Positions 32,061-44,000 of a DNA stretch of 64,000 nt are shown piece by piece. Position 1 is the stretch's first letter. Each line of letters starts with the position of its first letter. The position numbers and the translations under genes were made by a program. The notes beneath the pieces were generated by a model. It had not been told where the DNA came from and did no database searches. It saw only the letters and a program-made list of their open reading frames with translations. The stretch lies in NCBI GenBank assembly GCA_963995525.1, contig OZ023218.1, forward strand, positions 49,718,681 through 49,782,680, written 5' to 3'. The stretch comes from Escarpia spicata. Lineage: Eukaryota; Annelida; Polychaeta; Sabellida; Siboglinidae.

Positions 32061-33478
32061 CTGCATCACTCGCTTCAATGTTTCTCTTCTCGCTGTTGCA
32101 GACAGAATCGTCTGAAGATGGCGATAGTGAGACTGGGACATCCGAAGGGCGTCTATATTGACAGAACTGCCATGGTCAGGGTCAGTCGGAGAAGGCGTGC
32201 TAGACTGCGATGGCAACTTTGCATACCCACGGTCATGGTGAATGTTCAATGGAACAACAGTATTGTCAGTATTAACTACTGCATCGACAAAGTGTCGCAC
32301 TGGCGACACGACCACTGGCTTCCTTTATGTTTTGACACTACAGTTCGATGGCGTGACAGCACTACAAGTGACATTTGTACTACCGTGAGGGACGATGTCA
32401 TCTCGCGTGCTAAATCCTTCGCTGGATCCTTCGAAGCTTGCGCTCGGTATTAGGCCCTATGGTTGTTTGGATACTTCCGTTATATATTATGAACAAAATG
32501 ACACAATCTTGCAAATATTAATTAAAATTGGAGCACAAGTGCGATTTACAAGTGACTTTTTTAACGGTTTTTTTGGTGTGGATATATGTGTGTTATCTTT
32601 AATTTTCATGATTAAAATGCATGTGCACTCAAATGTGTTTAACATTTGAACTTTATAAATACAAAATATATATTTATTAATCTTTGTGGCTTTTTCCTGT
32701 GACGTTATTTCCTTTTTTCCTTGTTAGGCTTACATTCAAAAGTCAATAAATTATATACAATGTCCTTGTTATTAAAAGCATACATTGGTGTTTGCAGTCA
32801 TGCAATCTATATCAGGAAAAAAGTTGGTATGATAGCATGCTTGCTAAATTGTCGCCTCAAAAGTGGAGCATCAATTCAGGGTCCATTGTTACAAGCCAAT
32901 ATTTGAGACACATAAAGTAGTATTATGCCTACATGGTGATTGCCTTTAGTTGACTGATGTGAACCTACTTACTATGGTAATAACTAATTATATCAGATAT
33001 GACTATAGTGTTTTGTTGTACGCTATTGACTGTATAACAAGTATTTTTAAGGATTATACTTGTAATGTCACTTAATTAAATGCGGTTACATTTTGTAGTA
33101 TTTGAGCAGTCCAACTTCAATAATATTTGTCTTTAACTATTTCTTTTAAATTAATACATTCCAATGCCAATGCCTACAATACATGATTGACAGGGCTTGG
33201 TCCGGACTGTGACTAATGTTGATTAATAGATGACGACACTATTTCGCAAAACGTTATACTGGCTACGGTAGCTGACATTTATTTTTGTAATTATTTTGAA
33301 GGTTATTCCCCCACCAGCAACTAAGTCGACAACATAGACTCGTAGATGTAGACGTTGCGGTATTCAGACGTAGCAACACGCCGGCACGACTTGCCGGCGT
33401 AAACTAAATCGGCGGATTACAAGCACTCATTATTCCCAATTATATCATAGTATTCACACGTATTTGTACTTTTTCACA
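32061..33478. other. Element B interior, no clear motif
   Basis: Minus-strand frames such as 32049-32315 (HFVDAVVNTDNTVVPLNIHHD) may be a variable N-terminal or linker part of the transposase. 32650-33478 is AT-rich with nothing recognised. Confidence 0.4.
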
Positions 33479-34289
33479 TTTCTTATTACATTTCAATTTT
33501 GAATACGTCATATTTGTATATATGCAGACTTTGAACTAGAACTGCGGGACTATATAGTGGTCGTAATGATACCTGACGGAACTCGGGAGTGCAGAGTCAC
33601 CTTGGCAACAACAAGCTGGTTTCGGCTTGTTATTTCCTACGCGCCGCTTCACCCTCCAAATAAGGCAATAATGTCGAGCTTCCAGGTCGATTTTGTTTAA
33701 TTTTACTTCATCGGTGCATAGTTATATGTAAACAAATCGACTGAAGATGGACCTGTGACTTTAACCAAGAATTATGTTCAATGTCTTTTTATGCTCGTCA
33801 CTTTCGTATTTAGGCTTGCAATCGGCGTTTGAAAGTGACCACCGCAGACTTTTGCCAATCTTGCCGCCGGCGAACACGTCAAATTCATCATCTATAACTT
33901 GTTTTTTTCTGTTGGAATCCTTCTGTGGAAGTATGTGAAAAGTTGCTTACTAACACTTACAGTATATCTAGTAGCCACGCAGTGCATTAAATTGTTCTGT
34001 TTGTATGTGTTTGTATGCGTTTCGTCGGTTTTTCTGAGAGCTACGCTGCGTCGCCTATCGAATTGCTGTATACAGCTTTGGGAGACATCTCGCCAATCAA
34101 ACCGGATGTACAACCACACGCTCCTGGAGCATGATGACGGCGCCCAGTGCCGATAGTAGCTATGTTTGAAAAATTATTTAAAATATACCGTGAAACTGTA
34201 CTTGTCAAATCATGGTGACATGTACTCTAAATGGTATGTTCTTATGTTTGGACTGTGGTTGTTCAATCGTTTCATTTCCCCTTTAAGCA

Positions 34290-35687
34290 AGTCCGGTTTC
34301 ATGGAGCCTGTCTGACCTATTTCTTAGCTAAGAACGAGCGTAAAGCTGTCACGTGGTTAGATGAATGGTGATCAGTGGGTATTCCCCGGAATTCCCCTTC
34401 CCATAGTTCTGTGCAAACATCGTAACCGTGATTGCTTCCGTCGGCGTCTTGTTTATCAACACTGCAGACGACAACATGGCAACAGCGCGGGAACATGTGT
34501 AGCGCGAGCGGAACGAACATTTTGCCCACGACGAAATCACCTGCTTACTTGAGCAATTTTCGGAGCATGCTTCCACACGACAGTGCAACTGAGCACCATT
34601 GTCACAAATCTGCGAAAGATGCAGGTTTGGGCCAGTATTGCTACGGCAGTTAATTCGCGGATATAAAAAGCTCCTGCCTACGGCTACGCATCGTCTCCGT
34701 GTCAATAATATAAACGTGCCGTTTTGATAAAAAAAAGTTCAGAAACATTTGTGAAAGATATTCTTATTGTAACTTCCTATTACTTATTTGTGTCATGTTA
34801 TGCAAATAAAATGTCAGAAAAGTTGGTTTTAGTGAAATACTTACAGTTTCCGTGCGAAAACACACAGTTGCACAAAAAGTTAGGTAACAGCGTTTACCGT
34901 GCTAGTGGTTATAACTTTAACCAATGGAAAAGACATGTTGACGCACGTGAGGTAATTGCCGTGTCACGCTCAATTCTTGTAAGTCATACAGAGTTCAGTG
35001 GCTAGATCTCCCGAGATTCAAAGCGACAGATTTTGGTGTGTGAACAACGACCCGGTAACTATAATTAATAACGACCGGTAAATTCGTGCCAGGTCAAAAA
35101 TCATGTCATTGAAATTTAGCACAGGTATTTTACGGAAGAATTTGATAAGGTTTTGTTAAAATGACAAAAAAATAATATAACGCGATATTTGTGCTCCCAC
35201 CAGCATAATTACATACTAATATTATTATGTAGTGTTAACAAAAATATGAATACATTCTTACACTATGAAATATTATGTACTATATATTGGACGCATTTGC
35301 TGAATGTGTGCTATATGCAGATCTTCGATGCTTTAACAACCTTTGATTTCCGCCTTAGAACTGTGTATTAAAGGAAATAAAAATAAACATTAGCTAAAAT
35401 CCTTTTTCCATGTGTACACAAAGTTTAACATTGTATGTAACATTTGACAACATTAAAAAAATGTGTGTAGCGATTCCCGCGGAAAATAAAAATTTTATGA
35501 GCTAGGCGATCACGTGGTATCGGGACGTCACTTATGACCCACACTCGCATCAGGCCGACCTTTTCCATGCATTCAGAGCATGTTTACAAGTATAGCTTTT
35601 GGGTCGAAATGAGCGTCAGAATGAGTTATTGTGCAATATTCCGAAGAAATACAAACAATAGTGATCCTAGAGGAACAAGCAGTTAGC
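34290..35687. other. No gene recognised
   Basis: A plus-strand frame at 34724-35005 (EKLVLVKYLQF...YNFNQWKRHVD) looks peptide-like but has no recognisable domain or splice context. Otherwise AT-rich. Confidence 0.35.
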
Positions 35688-35936
35688 TTACCGTTCCACT
35701 CCTACTCCAGTTTTATTCAAAACAATGAATGCGAATGGGCCTCCAAGTAGACTAGGTTTCGCCGAGCTTGGCCTTGGGCTCGTTTTCAGAATAATTATAT
35801 CGAATGCAATCAACGAGAGATAATCTACACCAATAAACATACGTAGCAAACATATATTGTATCCAGCTACAGAAAGTAACGTGTATAATCTCATAATATC
35901 ACTAGAATATCGATGTATGAAGGAGGAGTTGTACAA
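35688..35936 (-). CDS. Candidate first exon of an unknown gene
   Basis: ATG-initiated frame ending in a consensus donor (gaacg/gtaagc at 35688). The peptide has a hydrophobic stretch MFIGVDYLSLIAFDIIIL and a GGPFAFIVLNKTGVGVER end. No downstream exon identified and not recognised. Confidence 0.25.
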   Translation of the reverse strand: MYNSSFIHRYSSDIMRLYTLLSVAGYNICLLRMFIGVDYLSLIAFDIIILKTSPRPSSAKPSLLGGPFAFIVLNKTGVGVER

Positions 35937-35978
35937 TTTATCATAACAACTTAAATCAGTCAGCGAATTTCTATCGTT

Positions 35979-36055
35979 CCCGTTAGCTCAGTTGGTAAAG
36001 GCGTTGGTTCCTTGATATTTATTTTGCAATCGGACGACGCCGATTCAATCCCCAC
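35979..36055 (+). tRNA. tRNA-like sequence or tRNA pseudogene
   Basis: A-box-like gttagctcagttggt and B-box-like gccgattcaatcccc are spaced as in a tRNA. The acceptor arms do not pair and the B box deviates from GGTTCGAATCC. More likely a pseudogene or SINE head than a working tRNA. Confidence 0.35.
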
Positions 36056-36059
36056 ACCA

Positions 36060-37430
36060 AACTATTGATTTTTTACACTTTTTTTGGTTTATGTTTTCAC
36101 GAAGTAATATAAACCAAATCATTTCCTCCACAATGAATATATTGTATCATAAAGTACATTTATTTAGGTAATATTATATATACAATGAGAGTGCTACCCA
36201 TTGCAGTCACTACAACGTGTCATCGGATTATGAAGAACGTTTAAATACTTGATGGGGACACAAAGCGTGCATGCAATCTTTTTTTTCTTCATTTAACCTG
36301 ATCAAATTCTTCCGTAAGATATCTATTTGCTAAATCTCTAACACATATTCCACCAAATTTCTGCAAACAAATTGTTAAGCAGTATGTAAACTTCTGTACT
36401 TGGTTTCAAAGCAATGTACATACTTCTTTCAGTGTTTTATTTCTTCTAAAACAGTAATACTATTTTATAGTCCATCAATAGCGAAAACGCTGGTTTTCAC
36501 GCAGCGCAGATATAATATTCTTGCGAGACGACTGACAAAGCGGGCGGAGCTATATGGAAGGTGGGCGGACTAACGGATATGCTGTTTGGGAAAAAATCGC
36601 TGACCGCACGTCCCCAGCCCAAGCCAACTTCCATCCCGTCCCGAACACCTCCGGGTTGCTTCCCTTCGCTATATGACATATACTGTTGCACATTAACAAC
36701 GATAAATAAATAAATCCTTATCAACAACACAGTCACTAGATGCAGCGCACGCTTGTTTTGTGTTCCCGAGAAGTAACGACGGTAAACATATCGCCTGCAC
36801 CACACTGTTCTATAAATAGCCGCAGACGCTAAGCGTCGGCCGACAAAATACTTCTGGCGTGAAATAGCGCAATCTATACAGTGCCCCTTTAATTTGTTCC
36901 GGCGTCAGTGGAGATGCTTGGCAAGCCTCAAGGGGGTGTACTTGACTACCCTCTCTGAATATATTTGCCCCTGTACCAGCAAGACGGTTCGCGAACATTT
37001 CTTAATAATAATTATTTAGATGCGCTCCAGTAAACCAGCAAACATGTTTAGTGCGTACTTAATCACTAGATGGCGCCACATATTATACAAACTATATAAA
37101 ATGTATCATACGCTAGAGGGCGGCACCATCATTAGAATTGTACGTTGCTGTTCTCTTCTTATTCCCTGATAATCCGGCGTGCCGCTAGCCTCGATATTGG
37201 GCCTCAGGCTTCCTTTTCTCTTCCACTTCCTGTTCTTGCACTATTATCACACTACCGTCTCTATCCCATCTATTCTTCTATTTCGATATTCTCTACTTAC
37301 ACTACCCCTTTAAATATATATGCAACCTTTCAATCTCAGTCTTGGCCGTCACCTTTTACTTTCCGTCCTCTTCGCTAACCGTTCTCACCCCATTTGATCT
37401 ATGGGTCCATCACATTATAGCCGACTTATT
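36060..37430. other. No gene recognised
   Basis: Mixed AT-rich sequence. A GC-richer patch at 36535-36665 shows no motif. Confidence 0.4.
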
Positions 37431-37436
37431 ACCAGC

Positions 37437-37792
37437 TTCTTGTTGAAACTCTTCTCTCCCACCCCCTCTCGTAGCTCCCTGTTGAAACTCTTCCCTCCCA
37501 TCCCCACCGTAGCTTCTTGTTGAAACTCTTCCCTCCCACCCCCTCCCGTAGCTCCTTGTTGAAACTCTTCCCTCCCACCCCCTTCCGTAGCTCCTTGTTG
37601 AAACTCTTCCCTCCCACCCCTCCCGTAGCTCCTTGTTGAAACTCTTCCCTCCCACCCCCTCCCGTAGCTCCTTTTTGAAACTCTTCCCTCCCACCCCCTC
37701 CCGTAGCTCCTTGTTGAAACTCTTCCCTCCCACCCCCTCTCGTAGCTCCTTGTTGAAATTCTTCCCTCCCACCCCCTCCCGTAGCTCCTCCA
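37437..37792 (+). repeat. 39-bp tandem repeat, about 9 units
   Basis: Unit ctccttgttgaaactcttcc plus a ctcccaccccctcccgtag tail. A multiple of three, so an ORF reading KELREGVGGKSFN repeats on the minus strand; treated as a spurious product of the array. Confidence 0.95.
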
Positions 37793-38459
37793 TTCTTCGC
37801 TTGTCTATTCTCTTAACACCAGCAATCCTTGTCACCCGGTTGTTTTTCGCCGATTTGAACTTTCTTGTGTTGCTTTTCAGTTTCTGTCGTAGCCCTTAAA
37901 CCACAGAGCTACGCTGGTGTGACACGTGAACTAAGCACATTTCCCTTGAGCTTTCGAAATATGTATCTATCTCCGTATTCATCCGCTAAAATTAATATGC
38001 TACTATTATTTTCAGCTAGCTTACATCCACCCATGGAGCAACAAACAACGGTAGCAATTGTCATCATTACAATAATTTGATCTATTAAAATTCCTTCCCA
38101 CAGTGGGAAGAAGATTCACTTAGAATGACAGAGAGTGGCTTACCACTCAATTTTCTCAGGGGTTGCAAGGCTCTCTGGAAATGTGTAGCGTATCGAAACA
38201 TACATAAGTAACTAACACTAAATAAGAATCTTTCTGTTCCCATCGCCGGTTTGAAGCTCAGAGGTCAGTGTTTCTATAGATGTCAGAGTAATTTGAACTG
38301 CTGTCGATTTCACCTTCCTTATGTATTAGCCTATACGGAATAGTTTTCTCATTTCCGCGACGCTTTCGTTTAAATTGTTACGAATGTGGTTGGTCTTCCC
38401 AAAATGTTCTCTCCCCATTATTCACGAATCATGGTAAGTTTCATTATCACCTTTGTCGG

Positions 38460-38802
38460 TATTCGGTAGTGCAATCTTGGAGCGCGGTAGCTTCTGACTC
38501 TCGACTGAGAGAACCCTGGTTCGAATCCTGTGCGGCGGTGTCGAACGTTGGGTAAGTTCGTTTAGTCTACATTGCTTCAGTTCACTCAGCTGTATGGATA
38601 AGTATAGACAATGATGAATATGTGTGCACGAATAGTCTTCGCGCATTAATTGCAGCGTGGCTGAATGCTTCCCAGAGAAGTGGAGATGGTGTTCGATTGA
38701 ACAGGTCTGCCAGGGAGTCAAGTGTAAAGAGCTTTGAGCAGTCCTGAGGACTCGATACAGCGATATATATAAGAATTTACCTTTACTTTACTTTTTACTT
38801 TA
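38460..38802 (+). mobile_element. tRNA-derived SINE, copy 1
   Basis: Head with a degenerate A box (gtagcttctga region) and a clear B box ggttcgaatcc at 38519. A shared body follows (gcgcattaattgcagcgtgg ... gagatggtgttcgattgaac) with a (ttta)n tail. Confidence 0.8.
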
Positions 38803-39284
38803 ATGTTTATAAAAAAATATGTTGTTACGGGTTCAGTTTACTGGTTCAATCTTACGCGAAGTATCCTGCCACATTGCAGCAATTGCGCGAAAACCATTCT
38901 TAACTTCAACGTTATTTACGCCTATGTACTCACCTGTACAGCTGAATGTATATTAGTCTGTGACGTCATATATCAACGGTACAGACAGTCTAAGCTAGAA
39001 CAAGCAAATAGCGGGCGATCAATTTACGACGTTTTTTAAGTCGGCGTTTTGATGGGCTGCATACGAGTACTTAGCTGTATGGCCTGTCGTCACCTCACTT
39101 ACCCGGCCGGACGCATAAAGACATACATTTCTCTGAACTACTCTTTGAAGTTCAGCCGGTTCCTTGGACCACGTGATGATAACAACAAGCGGGACGAAGT
39201 ATAAACGACGCAGCATGCATTCATACATTGTGTGGGATAAATGCCAACTAGTCAACTAAAACGTAACTTCTTATACAGCGCAGT
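38803..39284. other. No feature between the SINE pair
   Basis: Nothing recognised. Confidence 0.4.
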
Positions 39285-39595
39285 ATAAAATCCTAAGGAC
39301 TGCTCAAAGCGATTGATACTTTACTCCCTAGCAGACCTGTTTAGTTGAACACCATCGCGACTTCTCTGGGAAGCATTCGGCCACGCTGCAATTAATGCGC
39401 GAAGATTATTCGTGCACAAATATTCACCACTGTCTGTAGCCAGATACTCATTCATACAGCTGATTGAACTGGAGCAACGTAGAGTGAACGAACTTGCCCA
39501 AGATTCGACACCGCAGCACAGGATTCGAACCCGGTGCTCTCGATCGAGAGTCCGTTGTTCTAAACACTGCACCACCGCGCTCCACGACCACCCCT
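39285..39595 (-). mobile_element. tRNA-derived SINE, copy 2 (inverted)
   Basis: The reverse complement starts gagcgcggtggtgcagtgtt, carries gggttcgaatcctgtgctg and has the same body as copy 1. With copy 1 it forms a 480-base-spaced inverted pair. Confidence 0.8.
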
Positions 39596-40299
39596 GGTTT
39601 GAACTCGGCACGCGCCTAGGGGAAACTACCCTGGGTGATTGGAGCGTACGACGGGAGCGAAATGAAAAACTAAACGGAACGGATGTGGCCGCGTGATGAA
39701 AGTTCTCTACATGGAGTTCGTCTTTCTGAGTTTGCATACAAACCTGGTCGTTTCACCGCGGTGCCGAGCGGCACACGATATGGTAATCACTGCGCAATCA
39801 ATCACAGAACAAATTTGCTCCTTTAATGTGTGTAATTACGTTGGGAGTCAAGAGAAAGTCACAGCTGCCGTCTTCCGTCAACAATACGACGTCAGGAATG
39901 TGATACTCGTGTCGTTAAAGGCTTCCGACTGCTTAATTTAAAGGATGCCATCAACGCCCGATCTGTAATACCGGTCCACGGTAATTGTGGTGTCGATGGC
40001 AAAATAAAATAATCACATTGGAGAAAACGTGGAAATGTAGAGATCGTTGTTGATTTTTCTGCGTAAATGTTGAACATCTTTCTGTATAAACAGTTAGCGA
40101 AGTTAAAGCGCGGTTGTCGGTTCCGTTACCCGACATCAGCCAGAGGTGGTCATTATTAGCAGAAAGTTCACTGAATCGGTTGCACTCCGTCCCAATTTGC
40201 GGTTAGGAGTGTGGAAATCATCAAACTTCAAATCGTGTCTACGCAGTAAATGCAAATAACTGTTGTTTACAAATTGAAAGTGTCGTTTACAATTTAAAC

Positions 40300-40398
40300 A
40301 TTTCGCGAGCGAACAATGTTTCCGGCTAATTATTAAACACAGTTTGTTGGGCAGGATGTATTCAACACATTTATTCTAGTATTAAGAACATTATATTA
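40300..40398 (+). repeat. Dispersed repeat family 3, copy 1
   Basis: Shares gcaggatgt-ttcaacacat and tagtattaagaacattatat with 43530-43630, and inverted with 55915-56000. Confidence 0.6.
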
Positions 40399-40849
40399 AA
40401 ATTGAGTAACGCACTGCCACGGGTAAACAATCTGATCGATTGTTTACGAATATAGACTTTGCGGTCGAGCGTGCCATGTATACACGATATCATTCGGGTC
40501 AAAACATTCAAACAAAACAGATGGGGGTCAGCTTATATTGCTTTAATCGCTTCATAAAACACGTTGGATTGTCAAAATGTTGCAATGGATATTACGTTTA
40601 CAATACTAAATTAACTGAATTCAAAACGAATAGTTGCAAGTTGAGTTACAAACATACACCTTAAAAAACGTAAAATTAAAAATGGGACATCGTAATTGTC
40701 ATCATCTCTATTCAACAAAACAATTTTTATGATCGTGATAATGTTACCATAACTTATTCAAATAAATTTCTTTACGTTCATTAATATAACATCCATTAGA
40801 TAATTGTTTTCGTTTTAACTGTGAAATCCTTGATTAGACTTAACTTGAC

Positions 40850-41155
40850 TTAAATGCCTAGTCCAATTTGACCCCGCGCTATGCTCCTAGATGTCACACC
40901 CCTCCATTTCATCCTATCTAGACCACACCGTTTAGCTGTTAAAAGCGGGAATTAACTGTCCTGGCTAATCTGGTCACTCCACCTCTTCCGTGGCTTTCCT
41001 CTTTGTCTGTGTCCTTTAAAGTCTTCTGTGAAATACATGGATACATATATAGGGCGACAGCGGAGCTGGGTGTTGCTACTTGCGTTCGGGGGAAGCACTC
41101 GTGTGCGGCCCTTTAAGTTCAACCAGCCTTGACGATCTTCGCTGATATGAGGCAT
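40850..41155 (-). pseudogene. LINE C-terminal tail fragment
   Basis: The minus-strand frame reads GHRQRGKPRKRWSDQISQDS, then a stop, then a DRMKWRGVTSRSIARGQIG-like end, the RGxPxxRWxDxIxxD...AxxRxxWR tail common to LINE ORF2 proteins. Only the 3' end is present. Confidence 0.7.
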
Positions 41156-42446
41156 TGAATCCGCCGCACGCGCCAGTCACGCGTGGATGCGCGCGCAGGT
41201 GGCACCGGACCACAAAAAAATCGCTCGTCCATTTCATACCACGCCTGACACCAGAGGGCGTGATTGATGACGGCTGTTTGAGCGCCGGCTGACAAGCGAC
41301 GCCTGGCGCCACCTGGTCACGCCTGGCCGACAAGCGCTGTGCAGCGGCGTGGAACGACTCTACGTGTAGCGCCATAAAACACTCGCATTCCTCGCATTCC
41401 CCGCCGCCAACGCCGCCAAGCTGCAAAGTTGTATAATGTTACGCCACCCTGAAAAAGGAGAATGTTTAGATCAACTAAACACTCCCTAAGAAAGGGTGTT
41501 TTATATGATCTGTCAACGTATTTGTGGGAAGCAATTTCTCGTTAAAATAGTCTACGATCCAGTACCTCCTCTGAACGCAGGTTTTCAGAAACTTTCGTCA
41601 GAGAGGCAGTTAAAGGTCCCATCAGCAAGATACACTTTTTTTCAGAAATCGTTTATTCCCTCGGTCATGTTAATCTTAAATGGTAGTATTAAGTAAACTG
41701 TTTCGAGCAGATAATGTCATTTCAGCCCCTTCCATCCAAAACAGACCGAGATAAAAGCACTTTTAAAAGTGTAAACCCTTTTGAAATTGATGATAGCCCT
41801 TTTGAAATTGAAGATAATAATGGAATCTTCAAAAAAAATAGTTGAATGTTATTGTAAGCAGATATAATTTCACATTGTTCAATTTCGTAACGAGCAGACA
41901 CAACATAAGTAATTATTGTCATGTCTGTATCACAAATTAACTTAACATCATGTAAAAAGCTGCTAGAAATTGTCTACCATGGAGAAGCATGACTTTAAAA
42001 GTAGTTTTACTTCTTTTTTGCTCTTCGAACCCTTCACCAATAGGTTTTGTATATTTCAGTTGTACATCTAATTGTTTGATTTCTTTTAATAAACGCTTCT
42101 AACTTTGTTTTAATCAACTCAGAACAATGTTATTATATCAGTGGTAGAAGCATTTGCGTATGAAAACATAACCGGCTTTGTTTGGGCGACAAATGACGAA
42201 CAGCATGTGCTTTGTAGACTTTTTCGAAAGCAAAATTGTACTATTTGACGAAAGTGATACATATCAAAGTGTGCAATAAATTACTTATAATTATTGTGAT
42301 TAAAAACATTCTCCGTTCTACCAGAGAGCATTGAGAGGTGATCAATTGTCCAGATAGTGTCATCGTAGCGAAGTGTAAGCTATAGTGTGTTATGAATAAT
42401 TGACTTAATTTTCATTGGTGCTCTCCTGTTGTTGATATATTGGATA

Positions 42447-43478
42447 TAGCTTGTTTTGAACAGTGACTGTTGGAAGTCTTGCAGTCTTGCATTAGTCAGT
42501 CTCGGCATTGCTGCCAATAAGACTTGTTTTGAACAGTGACTGTCGGAAGTCTTGCAGTCTTGCATTAGTCAGTCTCGGCATTGCTGCCAATAAGACTTGT
42601 TTTGAACAGTGACTGTTGCAAGTCTTGCAGTCTTGCATTAGTCAGTCTCGGCATTGCTGCCAATAAAACTTGTTTTGAACAGTGACTGTTGGAAGTCTTG
42701 CAGTCTTGCATTAGTCAGTCTCGGCATTGCTGCCAATACGACTTGTTTTGAAAAGTGACTGTTGGAAGTCTTGCAGTCTTGCATTAGTCAGTCTCGGCAT
42801 TGCTGCCAATAAGACTTGTTTTGAACAGTGACTGTCGGAAGTCTTGCAGTCTTGCATTAGTTAGTCTCGGCATTATTGCAAATAAGACTTGTTTTGAACA
42901 GTGACTGTCGGAAGTCTTGCAGTCTTGCATTAGTCAGTCTCGGCATTGCTGCCAATAAGACTTGTTTTGAACAGTGACTGTCGGAAGTCTTGCAGTCTTG
43001 CATTAGTTAGTCTCGGCATTATTGCAAATAAGACTTGTTTTGAACAGTGACTGTCGGAAGTCTTGCAGTCTTGCATTAGTTAGTCTCGGCATTATTGCAA
43101 ATAAGACTTGTTTTGAACAGTGACTGTTGGAAGTCTTGCAGTCTTGCATTAGTCAGTCTCGGCATTGCTGCCAATAAGACTTGTTTTGAAAAGTGACTGT
43201 CGGAAGTCTTGCAGTCTTGCATTAGTCAGTCTTGGCATTGCTGCCAATAAGACTTGTTTTGAACAGTGACTGTTGGAAGTCTTGCAGTCTTGCATTAGTC
43301 AGTCTCGGCATTGCTGCCAATAAGACTTGTTTTGAACAGTGACTGTCGGAAGTCTTGCAGTCTTGCATTAGTAAGTCTCGGCATTATTGCAAATAAGACT
43401 TGTTTTGAACAGTGACTGTCGGAAGTCTTGCAGTCTTGCATTAGTCAGCCTCGGCATCATTGCCAATAAGATTTGTAT
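42447..43478 (+). repeat. 73-bp satellite, about 14 units
   Basis: Unit aagacttgttttgaacagtg...gtcttgcagtcttgcattag...ggcattgctgccaat. Two variants: cagtctcggcattgctgcc and tagtctcggcattattgca. The variants are interleaved, and identical runs recur. Confidence 0.97.
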
Positions 43479-43529
43479 TGAACTTGACGGTTTTGTTTAC
43501 CATTTCAACATGGTCCGGGGCGTATCTTC

Positions 43530-43630
43530 CAAATTGCGATTACGAACGTTGTTACGGGCTTAGTAAGCACAATTTGGCGGGATGTGTACCTTCAGCATAG
43601 TTAGTATAGTATTAAGAACATTATATTAAT
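43530..43630 (+). repeat. Dispersed repeat family 3, copy 2
   Basis: Directly follows the 73-bp satellite. Confidence 0.6.
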
Positions 43631-43724
43631 TACTAAACGGAAACAACTATGGTTACATGCCACTAATTCAAAAAAATCTACTTTTGGAGTCATAGTGCTA
43701 CATAAGGTGAGGGACGTGTAGCCA

Positions 43725-43725
43725 C

Positions 43726-43800
<75 letters not shown>
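43725..43800 (+). repeat. (CT)n microsatellite running into the gap
   Basis: Pure ct with single c/t slips; truncated by the gap. Confidence 0.9.
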
Positions 43801-44000
43801 NNNNNNNNNNNNNNNNNNNNNNNNNNNNNNNNNNNNNNNNNNNNNNNNNNNNNNNNNNNNNNNNNNNNNNNNNNNNNNNNNNNNNNNNNNNNNNNNNNNN
43901 NNNNNNNNNNNNNNNNNNNNNNNNNNNNNNNNNNNNNNNNNNNNNNNNNNNNNNNNNNNNNNNNNNNNNNNNNNNNNNNNNNNNNNNNNNNNNNNNNNNN
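43801..44000. other. Assembly gap (200 N)
   Basis: Exactly 200 N. True length unknown; probably caused by the (CT)n tract. Confidence 0.99.

Larger units (their letters stand above)
28064..34286. mobile_element. TTAA DNA transposon, copy B (about 6.2 kb, Kolobok-like)
   Basis: TTAA occurs at 28064-28067 and 34283-34286. Inside these, the left terminus aagggaaatgaaa and the reverse-complemented right terminus aggggaaatgaaa match at 12 of 13 bases. The interior holds a broken plus-strand P2X7-ballast-like gene at the left and a broken minus-strand transposase in the right half, arranged convergently. Parts are duplicated in copies A and C, which independently supports the boundaries. TTAA duplication plus a large DDE-type protein suggests Kolobok; piggyBac is less likely from the protein motifs. 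This copy lacks the transposase C-terminal exon found in copy A. Confidence 0.85.

Noticed and set aside
37410..37835. 141-residue ORF with 13-residue repeats
   Set aside because: Reading of the 39-bp tandem array; no unique domain or gene context.
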